The notes beneath the pieces were generated by a model that saw nothing but the letters and a program-made list of their open reading frames with translations, was not told the origin of the DNA and ran no database searches. A stretch of 18,051 bases of DNA, from the NCBI GenBank assembly GCA_009936895.1, contig JAACDS010000102.1, positions 1-18,051 of the forward strand. Reading direction: 5' to 3'. Within the stretch, counting starts at the first letter, position 1. Every line of letters begins with the position of its first letter. Positions 6,663-14,713 of the stretch are shown here, piece after piece. The DNA is from Pseudomonadota bacterium. Its GTDB lineage: Bacteria; Pseudomonadota; Gammaproteobacteria; Pseudomonadales; Azotimanducaceae. The translations under genes were made by a program, and so were the position numbers.

Positions 6663-8849
6663 CTAAAACTGATAGCGCATGCCCAACGTTATCGTTCGGC
6701 CGGGCTGAGGGGCCAGATCCTTGATAAAGCTGGTGTGGTAGCGCTGCTCGGCGTCAGTTAGGTTGTCGCCGCGGAGAAATACCGCCAATTGCTGGCCATT
6801 GGGCAAGGTTGGTTGCCATTCCAAGTAGGCTCCGAGATCGGTATAGCTGTCGGTGGGCAACTCATAGCTCGGTATCTCGTCCTGCTCGCCAACGCGCATG
6901 GCCTCTAGTGTCAGCGCTATGGCGCCCCAACGTTGGGTGGCGCCAAGGCCAATTCTGTTGGGTGGTATCAGCGGGAGTTTTTTCTCTGATGACGCGTCTA
7001 GCGAGGCACGTATCACATCAAAAAAACCACGAAGCTCGAGGTTGCCGTTGACGAACTCAATGTCCTTCCATCGGACTTCCCCATCCAATCCTCGGAATGT
7101 CGCATCGGCTTGGTCCCAAAGAAAGACGGGCAGCTCATCCTCGATCATCCCATTGGGGTTTTGATAGATGAAGTCGCTAAAAGACGCGTAATAGGCATTG
7201 AAGGTTGCTTCGATGTTGTCGCGCTCCCAGCCAAGAATCAGATCAGTGCGGAGAACCGTCTCTTCGTCTAGGCTCGCAGAGCCAATTTCAAAGCGGCCGG
7301 TGGCCAGGTGTGGGCCATTGCTGAACAATTCTTCTCCCACCGGAGCGCGCTCGGTGTAACCAAAATTTGCCGTCAGGTTGAAATTTTCGTTGATAGGGTA
7401 GATCGCGCCAATTGAGCCAGCAAAAGCCGTGAAGTCTGCCTTTGCTGCAGATTCAGGCGTGTGTTCTACGTTTTCCAGTCGCAGCCCCATCTCTAAGGAA
7501 ACGTCGTTTAAGTCTCGCTCGCTCAGCCAGAAAATACCGATATTTTCCGAGTCGACTGGTGGCACGAAGGCCTCTTCGCCTGAGACTGAAAATTCGCGCT
7601 CCGCGAACTGTAGACCCCAGACATGTTTGGCATCTGCAAAGGCATGAACAAACTCCAGCCTTGCCTCAAACGCTTCATTTTTAAACAACGTTGCGATTTC
7701 ACCATCAGGTTCGATCTCTGAGTGTTCGTAATCGTTAACCCCAACTCGCAGGTTTACGTTTTCAATGGTGCGACCAAAACGGCTCATTGCGCCGTTGGAG
7801 CCTGAAAACAGCGGGCCTGTGCGGCCCATTTCTATGTCGACACGAGTTTGCTCCATATCAAGAATCGGGGTCGCAAAATCGTCTTCGTCGGCATGCTCCT
7901 CTTCGTTTTCTTCGTCCTCATGTTCGTCTTCGTGGTCTTCTTCATGCTCCTCCTCGTCATGATGACCGTGGCCGCCGGGCAAACCGTAAACGGCATTGAG
8001 CTGGCTGACCGCGATACCTGAGAACCAATTTTCACCGGTGAAGCTGAAGCCTATGGCTCCGCCGTCAGTAGAGAAATGGCTGCCGGGTAAAAAGCCTGAG
8101 CCCGCTTCTTCCTCGTGTTCCTCTCCTTCCGCCTCTTCTGCGGCGATTAAGGCGTCCGATTCGGTCTCGCCCGGAATGTCGTAATTAATCGAACGTCGAT
8201 CAAACCCGTCGAAATGCCAGGCAAATCCGTCACCTTCACCGTCAAGTCGGGCGGCGACAGCGTGTTGATCGCCATTGTCGCTGCCCTGAGCGGAAATCTT
8301 GCCCGAAAAGGCCTCGCCCAACTGACCATGAGGGATGCGGCCGGTGTGAACGTCAACCACACCGCCAACTGCGCCATTGCCGTACAGCAATGTGGCGGGT
8401 CCTTTGAGAACTTCGACGCTGCTCGCGATGAAAGGCTCCACGGTAGTGGCGTGGTCGCCACTGGTGACGGAGACATCCATGGTGCTCAGCCGGTCTTCCA
8501 TGACTTGGATTCGCGCTCCTCCCAGTCCCTGGATGATCGGGCGGCCAACCGCAGCACCAAAACTTGCGGAGTGAATGCCCGGCTGTTTGGAGAGCACGTC
8601 GCCAAGGTTGGGAGCGAGGTTGCGGTTGAGTGTTGGGCCAGCGAGCGACACGGTGCCTTGGGTCAGGCCTTCCGCGGACAGTGGGTGTGCGCGCACGATG
8701 ACTTCTTCGATGGTGTTGTTAGATGTTGAACTGTCCGACATGTCATCGGCCAAAAGCGGTGCGGCAGAGAATACCGAACCTAGTGCAAGTGCAGCAGTCG
8801 CGGCACTGCGCGCTCTGCCAGAGTAAGAATTAAACGAAAAAATGGGCAT
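6663..8849 (-). CDS. ZnuD-like TonB-dependent outer-membrane receptor with His/acid-rich loop
   Basis: A 728-residue outer-membrane receptor. ATG 8849 is chosen because GGAG lies a few bases upstream and a signal peptide ending near residue 34 (PLLADD) follows; a longer frame to 8900 lacks this. A TonB-box-like IEEVIVRA (47-54) precedes a plug domain containing GDHATTVEPFIASSVEVLKG then PATLLYGNGAVGGVVDV, which resembles zinc receptors of the ZnuD type. The barrel ends with aromatic-terminated LGMRYQF. Residues 293-324 hold seven His among Asp/Glu, beginning PGGHGHHDEEEH, and a second acidic stretch lies at 230-249. Such segments usually capture divalent metal on extracellular loops. Zinc is the likeliest cargo; nickel or copper cannot be excluded. 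It follows the small His/Cys protein gene by 61 bases. Confidence 0.88.
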   Translation of the reverse strand: MPIFSFNSYSGRARSAATAALALGSVFSAAPLLADDMSDSSTSNNTIEEVIVRAHPLSAEGLTQGTVSLAGPTLNRNLAPNLGDVLSKQPGIHSASFGAAVGRPIIQGLGGARIQVMEDRLSTMDVSVTSGDHATTVEPFIASSVEVLKGPATLLYGNGAVGGVVDVHTGRIPHGQLGEAFSGKISAQGSDNGDQHAVAARLDGEGDGFAWHFDGFDRRSINYDIPGETESDALIAAEEAEGEEHEEEAGSGFLPGSHFSTDGGAIGFSFTGENWFSGIAVSQLNAVYGLPGGHGHHDEEEHEEDHEDEHEDEENEEEHADEDDFATPILDMEQTRVDIEMGRTGPLFSGSNGAMSRFGRTIENVNLRVGVNDYEHSEIEPDGEIATLFKNEAFEARLEFVHAFADAKHVWGLQFAEREFSVSGEEAFVPPVDSENIGIFWLSERDLNDVSLEMGLRLENVEHTPESAAKADFTAFAGSIGAIYPINENFNLTANFGYTERAPVGEELFSNGPHLATGRFEIGSASLDEETVLRTDLILGWERDNIEATFNAYYASFSDFIYQNPNGMIEDELPVFLWDQADATFRGLDGEVRWKDIEFVNGNLELRGFFDVIRASLDASSEKKLPLIPPNRIGLGATQRWGAIALTLEAMRVGEQDEIPSYELPTDSYTDLGAYLEWQPTLPNGQQLAVFLRGDNLTDAEQRYHTSFIKDLAPQPGRTITLGMRYQF

Positions 8850-8910
8850 ATCAACTCCGTAAGCAAATTGGGCTCGTCCCCCAGAGCTGCCGGGAGACAA
8901 TGATCAATAA

Positions 8911-9258
8911 TTAGGCAAACGCGAGTTGCGGTGGGGGAGCCCGTGGGGCTGCAGTGTTGAAACGCGGCAGAAATGGGTGAAAGGCTGACCAGCTCGCTTC
9001 GTTTGCAAAGCCAAAAGCTGAGGGAAGCGATAAAACGTATGTCGCCGTTAGGCTTTTAGCGCCGCTTGAATCACAGACGATACAGTCATGATCGAGTGCG
9101 GTCGGCGTGGCGTGGATGTGGTCCACGCCCGAACTGAAAATCATGGCAGCGCAGCCAATCAGCGTTAGCAGCGCAAGACGCCGATTGCTCCCAGAGAACA
9201 ATACTCCCCAGGGCGATGTTATTCCCCGCAGATGGCGGAAAGACCTCAACTGTGTCAT
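8911..9258 (-). CDS. Small exported protein with HxH and HDCxxC motifs, upstream of metal receptor
   Basis: A 115-residue protein I do not recognise with certainty; the layout resembles DUF2946-like small proteins often found next to metal-related TonB receptors. One hydrophobic segment (about residues 28-44, RRLALLTLIGCAAMIFSSG) is preceded by basic residues, consistent with a signal peptide or membrane anchor. Next come His47-x-His49 and His57-Asp-Cys59-x-x-Cys62, a plausible metal-binding set, and a Pro-rich tail APRAPPPQLAFA. The AGAAGG-like sequence GAGAAGG upstream of ATG 9258 supports the start. It lies 25 bases after the DUF885 gene stop and 61 bases before the TonB receptor start, all in one direction, suggesting cotranscription and a role in handling the receptor's metal. 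Function is inferred only from motifs and context. Confidence 0.65.
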   Translation of the reverse strand: MTQLRSFRHLRGITSPWGVLFSGSNRRLALLTLIGCAAMIFSSGVDHIHATPTALDHDCIVCDSSGAKSLTATYVLSLPSAFGFANEASWSAFHPFLPRFNTAAPRAPPPQLAFA

Positions 9259-9283
9259 GAGGGCCTTCTCTTTCGCGCAAATC

Positions 9284-11173
9284 TTATTGTTGGGTCTCGG
9301 TGATCCATCGCAGAACCTTACGTTCTAGCAATGGCAAAGGCAATGCGCCGCCCCCCAAGATGACGTCATGAAATGCTCTGATGTCGAAGTCTTTGCCGAG
9401 TTCTTTCTTGGCCTTTTCGCGTAGCTCTAAAATTTTCAGCATCCCAATTTTGTAAGTCGTTGCCTGTCCTGGCATCACAATGTAACGCTGGATTTCAGAG
9501 GTAATGCTCTCCAGTGGCTCGGGTGAATTGGCTGCGAAGTAGTTGATTGCCTCCTGTTCCGTCCAGCCCTTGGCGTGCAGGCCGGTATCCACGACGAGAC
9601 GTATCGCGCGCCAGATTTCGCCAGTGAGTCGGCCGAAGTCTTGATAAGGATCCAGATAGGTGCCGGGGATCTCTTTCGCTAAATATTCTGAATACAATCC
9701 CCAGCCTTCCGAATAGGCCGTAAAGCGGGCTTGGGTTCGAAACTGTGGCACCTCCTCAAGTTCCTGAGCGATAGAAATTTGCATATGATGGCCGGGTAGT
9801 CCTTCGTGATACGCGATCACCTCCAGCTGATTTTTCGGCATTGCTGTCATATCGGACAGATGCGCGTAGTAGATGCCGGGACGAGACCCGTCCGGTGTGC
9901 CGGGGTAGTAGTGCTGTGCTGCGCCATCACGCTCGCGAAAGGGTTCGACGCGCTTAACGATCAGGTCGGCCTGCGGCAATAAACCAAAGTAGTTAGGTAG
10001 TTCGGCCTTGATGCCATCAATCGCTGCCGTAGCGTCATCTATATAGGCTTGGCGACCCTCATCGGTATTGGGGTAGTAGTTCCACTCACCGTCACGAACA
10101 TGTTCGAAGAAGGCGGATAGCGACCCGTCGAAGCCCACCTGATCTTTAATTGCCTCCATGTCTTTGCGGAGTCGGGCGACTTCGTCTAAACCGATTTGGT
10201 GAATCTCGTCTGCGGTGAGGTCGGTGATGGTTTGGCTTCGTAAGCGGTAGGCGTAATAGGCGCCGCCGCCGGGTTGGCTGCCAACACCTGTGGACACATC
10301 AGGGGCTCGGTCTTTTTGGTTTTCGGCCCATTGAATGATGTCTTCATACGCGGGTTGAAGGTGGTTAATCAGTGCGTCCTTGGCCTGAGCGGTGAGTTGT
10401 TCGGCGGCGAGAGCATCGATGGTTCCCGCCTCTAGCAGCGTTTGAACCTCTTGTCGCATATCAGCCCAGAGATCGCTGTCGTTCTCGGCGTTGCTATCAA
10501 AGGGCTTGCCGGTGATGATGCTTTGGGCTTGGGCAATGGTGCCGTCTAGCGCAAAGGAAGGTGATATCACACCTTTTTCAGCTCCCTTAACCGCGTTGGC
10601 GATGGCCTCTTGCATACGGAGCTTCACCGCCTTTACCCGCTCGATGTACGCAGTCATATCGTCGGCGTTTTCAACCCGATGAAAGTTAATTAAGAAGGTC
10701 GGTACGAAATTTTGCACACCATTCATCTGATCAAACACAAGCCCATCATAGAAAAAAGGCTCGGACTCTTGCATTCGTTCCAGCTGATAGGACCATAAAT
10801 CGTAGGACAACAGCTCGTCTTTGGTCAGCTGTTCTGGATCGAACAGCTCCTGCATTTTCGCAACAGACGCAGTTTTCCACGCCAGCTCTTCAGCGAACGC
10901 GTCATAGGTAAACACGTCTATTTCGTCGTTGCGCTCCTCGCGGCCTAAAAACGTCAGCTCGATGGGCGAAAACTGCAGTTCTGTCTCGTACTGTTCGTCC
11001 AGCCACTGGGTCAGAGTCAGCGCGTTTTGTGCGCTTTTCACCGAGGTGTTATCTGCGCTGGTTTTGTCAGGGCCTTGGCTGCAAGCGGCCAGCGCGACGG
11101 CCAAAGTCAGCCCTAGAAAGGCAAGCTGGTATCGGGATGCAAGTGCCTTAATCGGCTGTGTAGAGTGTTCCAC
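9284..11173 (-). CDS. DUF885 lipoprotein, putative zinc metallopeptidase
   Basis: A 629-residue DUF885 protein. The start is GTG (11173), supported by GGAG eight bases upstream. A lipoprotein signal ends in lipobox LAAC with the acylated Cys at residue 31, placing the protein on the periplasmic side of a membrane. Family motifs are intact: HEGLPGHH (456-463), YSEGWGLYSEYL (487-498) and YIVMPGQATTYKIG (about 564-577). The HEGxPGHH/downstream Glu arrangement resembles a gluzincin-like zinc site, so peptidase activity is expected, though few members have been characterised. It is divergent from the CoA-transferase gene and followed within 25 bases by the small His/Cys protein and then the metal receptor. 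Whether it matures a peptide in the same pathway is speculation. Confidence 0.88.
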   Translation of the reverse strand: MEHSTQPIKALASRYQLAFLGLTLAVALAACSQGPDKTSADNTSVKSAQNALTLTQWLDEQYETELQFSPIELTFLGREERNDEIDVFTYDAFAEELAWKTASVAKMQELFDPEQLTKDELLSYDLWSYQLERMQESEPFFYDGLVFDQMNGVQNFVPTFLINFHRVENADDMTAYIERVKAVKLRMQEAIANAVKGAEKGVISPSFALDGTIAQAQSIITGKPFDSNAENDSDLWADMRQEVQTLLEAGTIDALAAEQLTAQAKDALINHLQPAYEDIIQWAENQKDRAPDVSTGVGSQPGGGAYYAYRLRSQTITDLTADEIHQIGLDEVARLRKDMEAIKDQVGFDGSLSAFFEHVRDGEWNYYPNTDEGRQAYIDDATAAIDGIKAELPNYFGLLPQADLIVKRVEPFRERDGAAQHYYPGTPDGSRPGIYYAHLSDMTAMPKNQLEVIAYHEGLPGHHMQISIAQELEEVPQFRTQARFTAYSEGWGLYSEYLAKEIPGTYLDPYQDFGRLTGEIWRAIRLVVDTGLHAKGWTEQEAINYFAANSPEPLESITSEIQRYIVMPGQATTYKIGMLKILELREKAKKELGKDFDIRAFHDVILGGGALPLPLLERKVLRWITETQQ

Positions 11174-11330
11174 GGTCTGTTCTCCGTTTGACTGAGTTCA
11201 ACGATGCGAATGGTTGAACGGTAAGGCTTGTTTGCAGGTTATCAAATACATTACGTATGTTGCGGAGGGATTAGTTGCGAAACTGTGAAACGCTTATTGC
11301 ATACTGAAGACCGAGACGGCCACAACTGCT
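11174..11330. other. Divergent intergenic region
   Basis: The 157 bases between the divergent DUF885 and CoA-transferase genes must hold the promoters of both. I see a short imperfect dyad, ACAT-TACGT-ATGT (about 11250-11262), and TTGCGA near 11274 with weak -10-like CATACT downstream, but no convincing promoter pair and no Zur-type palindrome. Confidence 0.4.
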
Positions 11331-12506
11331 ATGGAGACTGCAACAGCCATGTCCGATCCGACGACTGACCCTGATCAACATTCTGCCGCGACGCAAAACG
11401 ATGGCCCTTTGAGCGGCTTTCGGATTCTCGATTTATCTTCCGTGGTTTCTGGTCCTATGGCCGCCGTGGTGTTGGCGGATCAAGGCGCAGATGTGATCAA
11501 AATCGAGCCGCCGGGCTGGGGTGATGGCATTCGCGGGTTGGGGGCGTCACGCAATGGACTCAGTGCGATTTACGCCATGATCAATCGCAACAAGCGCTCC
11601 ATCGCGATTAATTTGAAGCACCCAGAAGGCCAAGCGCTGGTTCGACAGTTGGCCGCGGATGCCGATGTTCTGCTGCAAAACTATCGGCCCGGTAAAATGG
11701 CGCGGTTGGGGTTGGACTATGACGCATTGAAAGCCGAATGCCCTGATCTGATCTATGCCTCGATCAATGGCATGGGAGAGGTAGGCCCATACGCCGAGCA
11801 AAAAACCTACGACTATGTCATACAGGCGCTCAGCGGTATTTTGGATGTTCAGGGCATGACACCCTTGGCTATGAATCCTCCGGAACAGGACGCGTCACCG
11901 GTAGAACAAAAACAAGCCCTGCAAATGGTGCGTTCTATTATTTATGACAAAGTCACCGCCTTGACCGCGGCGCAAGGTATTACCGCCGCCTTACTGGCTC
12001 GAGAACGCGGTGCTGGCGGTCAGCATGTTCAGTTGTCGATGCTGGATGCTGCGGTGTATTTCAACTGGCCTGAGCTGATGTGGAACTACTCGTTCAAAGG
12101 CCAAGGCGTCCAGCATGCCGGTGATTTGGCCGATGTATGTGGTATCAGTGAAACCGCTGATGGCGCTGTCGTTTCCGGCTATCTGGGCGCGGATTGCAGC
12201 CAATACGCGACGGATGAACTGATGGAGTTGCTGGCCTACAACGAAATTCCTGCCGGCCGGGTGAATACACGAGCGCAGGTCATCGACGATCCACAGGTTC
12301 AGGCCACGGGTATTTTGCAAGACGTCGAGCACCCCCGCGGTGGGTCTATGCGGCAGCCGCGCAGCGCGGTGCGTTTCAGTCACAGTACCGAGCCGCGGTT
12401 GCAGGCTTCAGCAGATCTGGGAGAACATACGGTAGAGATATTGGCTGACTTGGGTCTGACCTTTGAGCCAATGCAGCAGCTGGCCCGCCAAGGGGTGATC
12501 GCCTAA
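11331..12506 (+). CDS. Family III CoA-transferase (CaiB/BaiF/Frc type) with short small domain
   Basis: A 391-residue enzyme expected to move CoA between carboxylic acids. The N-terminal half is typical: GFRILDLSSVVSGPMAAVVL then ADQGADVIKIEPPGWGD, NRNKRSIAINLK, LLQNYRPGKMARLGLDY and YDYVIQALSG. Asp161 in the last motif corresponds to the catalytic Asp of formyl-CoA transferase. The second half is GAGGQHVQLSMLDAA, then a small domain that appears shortened between SGYLGADCS and YATDELMELL, and then the usual AGRVNTRAQVIDDPQV. ATG 11331 is taken; ATG 11349 (MSDPTTD) is a good alternative with GGAG 12 bases upstream. The substrate is unknown. Its stop lies within a 7-bp hairpin, and the next gene is convergent. 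Confidence 0.88.
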   Translation: METATAMSDPTTDPDQHSAATQNDGPLSGFRILDLSSVVSGPMAAVVLADQGADVIKIEPPGWGDGIRGLGASRNGLSAIYAMINRNKRSIAINLKHPEGQALVRQLAADADVLLQNYRPGKMARLGLDYDALKAECPDLIYASINGMGEVGPYAEQKTYDYVIQALSGILDVQGMTPLAMNPPEQDASPVEQKQALQMVRSIIYDKVTALTAAQGITAALLARERGAGGQHVQLSMLDAAVYFNWPELMWNYSFKGQGVQHAGDLADVCGISETADGAVVSGYLGADCSQYATDELMELLAYNEIPAGRVNTRAQVIDDPQVQATGILQDVEHPRGGSMRQPRSAVRFSHSTEPRLQASADLGEHTVEILADLGLTFEPMQQLARQGVIA

Positions 12507-12522
12507 GGCTGATTTCTTAGGC
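12501..12522 (+). terminator. Short hairpin overlapping the CoA-transferase stop codon
   Basis: GCCTAAG (12501-12507) pairs with CTTAGGC (12516-12522) over an 8-base loop, and the first arm contains the TAA stop. It sits between convergent genes, where a bidirectional terminator would be useful, but the stem is short and no T-run follows. Confidence 0.3.
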
Positions 12523-12551
12523 CGCAATGTTTCGCTGATGCGCCCCGACGC

Positions 12552-13604
12552 TCAGCTACCGTGCAGCAAAACCATCCGGCCCAGCGCGCTTCCCGACTCC
12601 AGCTCTCGCTGTGCTTGTGCGCCGTTTTCTATCGGGTACTGGCGATAAATCTGCGAGGTGAACCGACCTTGATTGATGTCCTGACAATATCGGTTCCAAA
12701 CGTCAGCGAAATCCGTGGAGAAGTAGGCATCGCTGCCCTTGATCTGAACGCCTCGTTGAAACAGAAAACCCAGTGACGGAATGCTCACACTGTCGCCGGT
12801 GGTGTTACCGCAGGTGATTAGACGACCTTGGGGTGCCAGAGCGAACAAGGACGGCTCCCACAAGGCTGGCCCCACATGATCGAGCACGATGTTGACGCCT
12901 TGGCCGCCGGTTTGTTGCATGACCCAGGACGTGACATCAAGGTCTCGATTTGTCGTTGTAGCGGTGGCGCCTAGGGCAGTTGCCACGGCACACTTTTCCT
13001 CGGAGGCCGCCGTGACAAAGACCGTGGCGCCTGCGGCAACCGCCAATTGAGTAGCGGCCAGCGTGAGGGCGCTGGTAGCACCGTGTAGCAGTAGAGTTTC
13101 ACCTGCCTGCAGCTCGCCTACACGGAATAGCGCGTGATGGGTGGTCATCCAAGCGGTTGGAAATACTGCGGCATCCGTAAAGGACAGATCAGCGGGTAGC
13201 GGATGCACGTGATCGGCGCTGACAGCGCAAAACTCACCGTATCCGCCGGGGTGGGTGGCCCCGAGTACTCCCAACTCGCCGTAGCGGTCGCCATGACCGG
13301 CAAACGAAGACTTCGTTGATACAGCGTGTAACGAAGGATCGACAACAACGCGATCGCCGGTTTGGATCCCTCTGACGTCGCTGCCGATATCCACCACGGT
13401 GCCGGCCATATCCATGCCCGCAATGTGCGGTAGGGTGAAACCCGGCAGTGTAAACCAGCCGTGGCGCTGGACAATGTCCAGGCGATTTAGCCCGGTCGCG
13501 GCGACTTGGATCAACACGTCGGCGGGGCCGATGACCGGGTCAGGTTGGTTCTCATAGCGCAGAACATCGGCTGTGCCATGTTCTGAATAAAAAAGTGCCT
13601 TCAT
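12552..13604 (-). CDS. Zinc-independent medium-chain dehydrogenase/reductase (quinone oxidoreductase-like)
   Basis: A 350-residue MDR-superfamily oxidoreductase. The GroES-like N-terminal domain (1-140) and Rossmann domain (about 141-290) are recognisable from PHIAGMDMAGTVVDIG, VRGIQTGDRVVVDP, GGYGEFCAVSADHVHPLP and GRMVLLHG. Zinc ligands are missing: the usual GHE is GMD (63-65) and the usual Cys near residue 38 is absent, so it belongs with quinone oxidoreductase or enoyl reductase-like members. The glycine-rich cofactor loop, normally GAAGGVG, reads GATSALT (175-181), so normal NADPH binding is in doubt. The start ATG 13604 has only a weak Shine-Dalgarno. It converges with the CoA-transferase and diverges from the PhzF-like gene. 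Confidence 0.87.
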   Translation of the reverse strand: MKALFYSEHGTADVLRYENQPDPVIGPADVLIQVAATGLNRLDIVQRHGWFTLPGFTLPHIAGMDMAGTVVDIGSDVRGIQTGDRVVVDPSLHAVSTKSSFAGHGDRYGELGVLGATHPGGYGEFCAVSADHVHPLPADLSFTDAAVFPTAWMTTHHALFRVGELQAGETLLLHGATSALTLAATQLAVAAGATVFVTAASEEKCAVATALGATATTTNRDLDVTSWVMQQTGGQGVNIVLDHVGPALWEPSLFALAPQGRLITCGNTTGDSVSIPSLGFLFQRGVQIKGSDAYFSTDFADVWNRYCQDINQGRFTSQIYRQYPIENGAQAQRELESGSALGRMVLLHGS

Positions 13605-13692
13605 GGATAAAGTCTTACTGACAGAGAAAGGATAATATGGCCCCCTAGGGCATCCGAGCAGACTAGATTAGCAATAAAGCACTGGTAACCAT

Positions 13693-14691
13693 ATGAACGG
13701 AATGAATCTGGATTTCGTCACCGTCGACGTCTTCACCCAGGAGGCTTTTGGCGGCAATCCTCTCGCCGTGTTCTTTGCCTCGGATCCCCAGGCGGCCCCA
13801 CTGACGCCGCAACAAATGCAGCGCATTGCAGCGGAAATGAATTGCTCTGAGACCACCTTCGTGCTGCCTCCGCTTGATTCGGCAAATACGGCTCATATTC
13901 GCATTTTCACACCTAAGTCTGAATTGCCCTTTGCCGGTCACCCCAATGTCGGCACGGGTTTTGTGTTGGCATCCTACCCGGAGGCAGTGCCTGCTACTGG
14001 CCGGCTTGAGCTCACAACCGATGCGATAGATGGTGGGCAACAGCGGTTGATGCGCTTTGAAGAGCAGGCCGGATTGGTTGAGGTTGCGGTAACCCTCGAC
14101 GCCCACGGTAAGGCAGAGCTGGCGACGATTGCGGCACCTCGACCCTTTGAACAGCGGTCTGGGCACAGTACGCAGATGATGGCTAAGGCCCTAAGCTTGG
14201 ATGCGGATCAGATCGTTGCGGCACATGGGGGTTCCACCATTGTCAGCGTGGGTATTGAATTTCCTGTGGTGGAGGTGAGCGATCCAGCCGCCTTGGCAGC
14301 CTGTCAGCCTCAAATTGAGACATTCAGGCAGCTCAGTTTGAATGCCCAATGGCCCGATCGGCAAGCTGACAACTTGGCAGAAGCGTTTTTGGTCTATGTG
14401 TACTGCCGCACCGGTGCGACACAGGTGCAGGGCCGTATGTTTGATCCCCTACATGGCATTCCCGAAGATCCCGCCACCGGCAGCGCGGCGGGTGCGTTGG
14501 CTGGCCTGCTTGCGCAGCAGGATCAAGTGCAGGGCGGTGCTCGTTACACGATCTCTCAAGGCGAAGAAATGGGGCGAGCGAGTCGAATAACAGTGGACGT
14601 AGTGCGCGACAAGGGGCAGATTCAGCGGACGCATATCACCGGATATTGCGTTGAGGTAATTCAGGGTACGTTTCGGGTGCCCGGTAAATAA
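13693..14691 (+). CDS. PhzF family isomerase/epimerase-like protein
   Basis: A 332-residue protein of the PhzF fold (duplicated diaminopimelate-epimerase-like domains). Family signatures are VDVFTQEAFGGNPLAV (11-26), NCSETTFV with Glu53 matching the catalytic Glu of PhzF, FTPKSELPFAGHPNVGTGFV (72-91) and GIPEDPATGSAAGALAGLL (255-273). No phenazine genes are nearby, so a stand-alone isomerase of unknown substrate is more likely than phenazine synthesis. It is slightly longer than the usual 260-300 residues. ATG 13693 is taken; ATG 13702 is a close alternative, and neither has a strong Shine-Dalgarno. It ends 22 bases before the NfeD gene, which has its own strong ribosome-binding site. Confidence 0.9.
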   Translation: MNGMNLDFVTVDVFTQEAFGGNPLAVFFASDPQAAPLTPQQMQRIAAEMNCSETTFVLPPLDSANTAHIRIFTPKSELPFAGHPNVGTGFVLASYPEAVPATGRLELTTDAIDGGQQRLMRFEEQAGLVEVAVTLDAHGKAELATIAAPRPFEQRSGHSTQMMAKALSLDADQIVAAHGGSTIVSVGIEFPVVEVSDPAALAACQPQIETFRQLSLNAQWPDRQADNLAEAFLVYVYCRTGATQVQGRMFDPLHGIPEDPATGSAAGALAGLLAQQDQVQGGARYTISQGEEMGRASRITVDVVRDKGQIQRTHITGYCVEVIQGTFRVPGK

Positions 14692-14713
14692 TCCCTAACT
14701 CATAGGAGGCACA

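Noticed and set aside
7765..7962. Serine-rich plus-strand open frame
   Set aside because: The Ser/Cys runs are just the antisense reading of the Asp/Glu/His codons of the receptor's acidic loop.
8214..8729. Plus-strand open frame of 171 codons opposite the TonB receptor
   Set aside because: It overlaps the conserved plug domain of the receptor on the other strand and shows no family resemblance of its own.
11174..11330. Zur-type operator upstream of the DUF885 gene
   Set aside because: No palindrome resembling the known A/T-rich Zur box is present; only a short imperfect ACAT/ATGT dyad was found.
13693..14691. Phenazine biosynthesis
   Set aside because: Only the PhzF-fold protein is present; no other phz gene is visible, and most PhzF-fold proteins are unrelated to phenazines.
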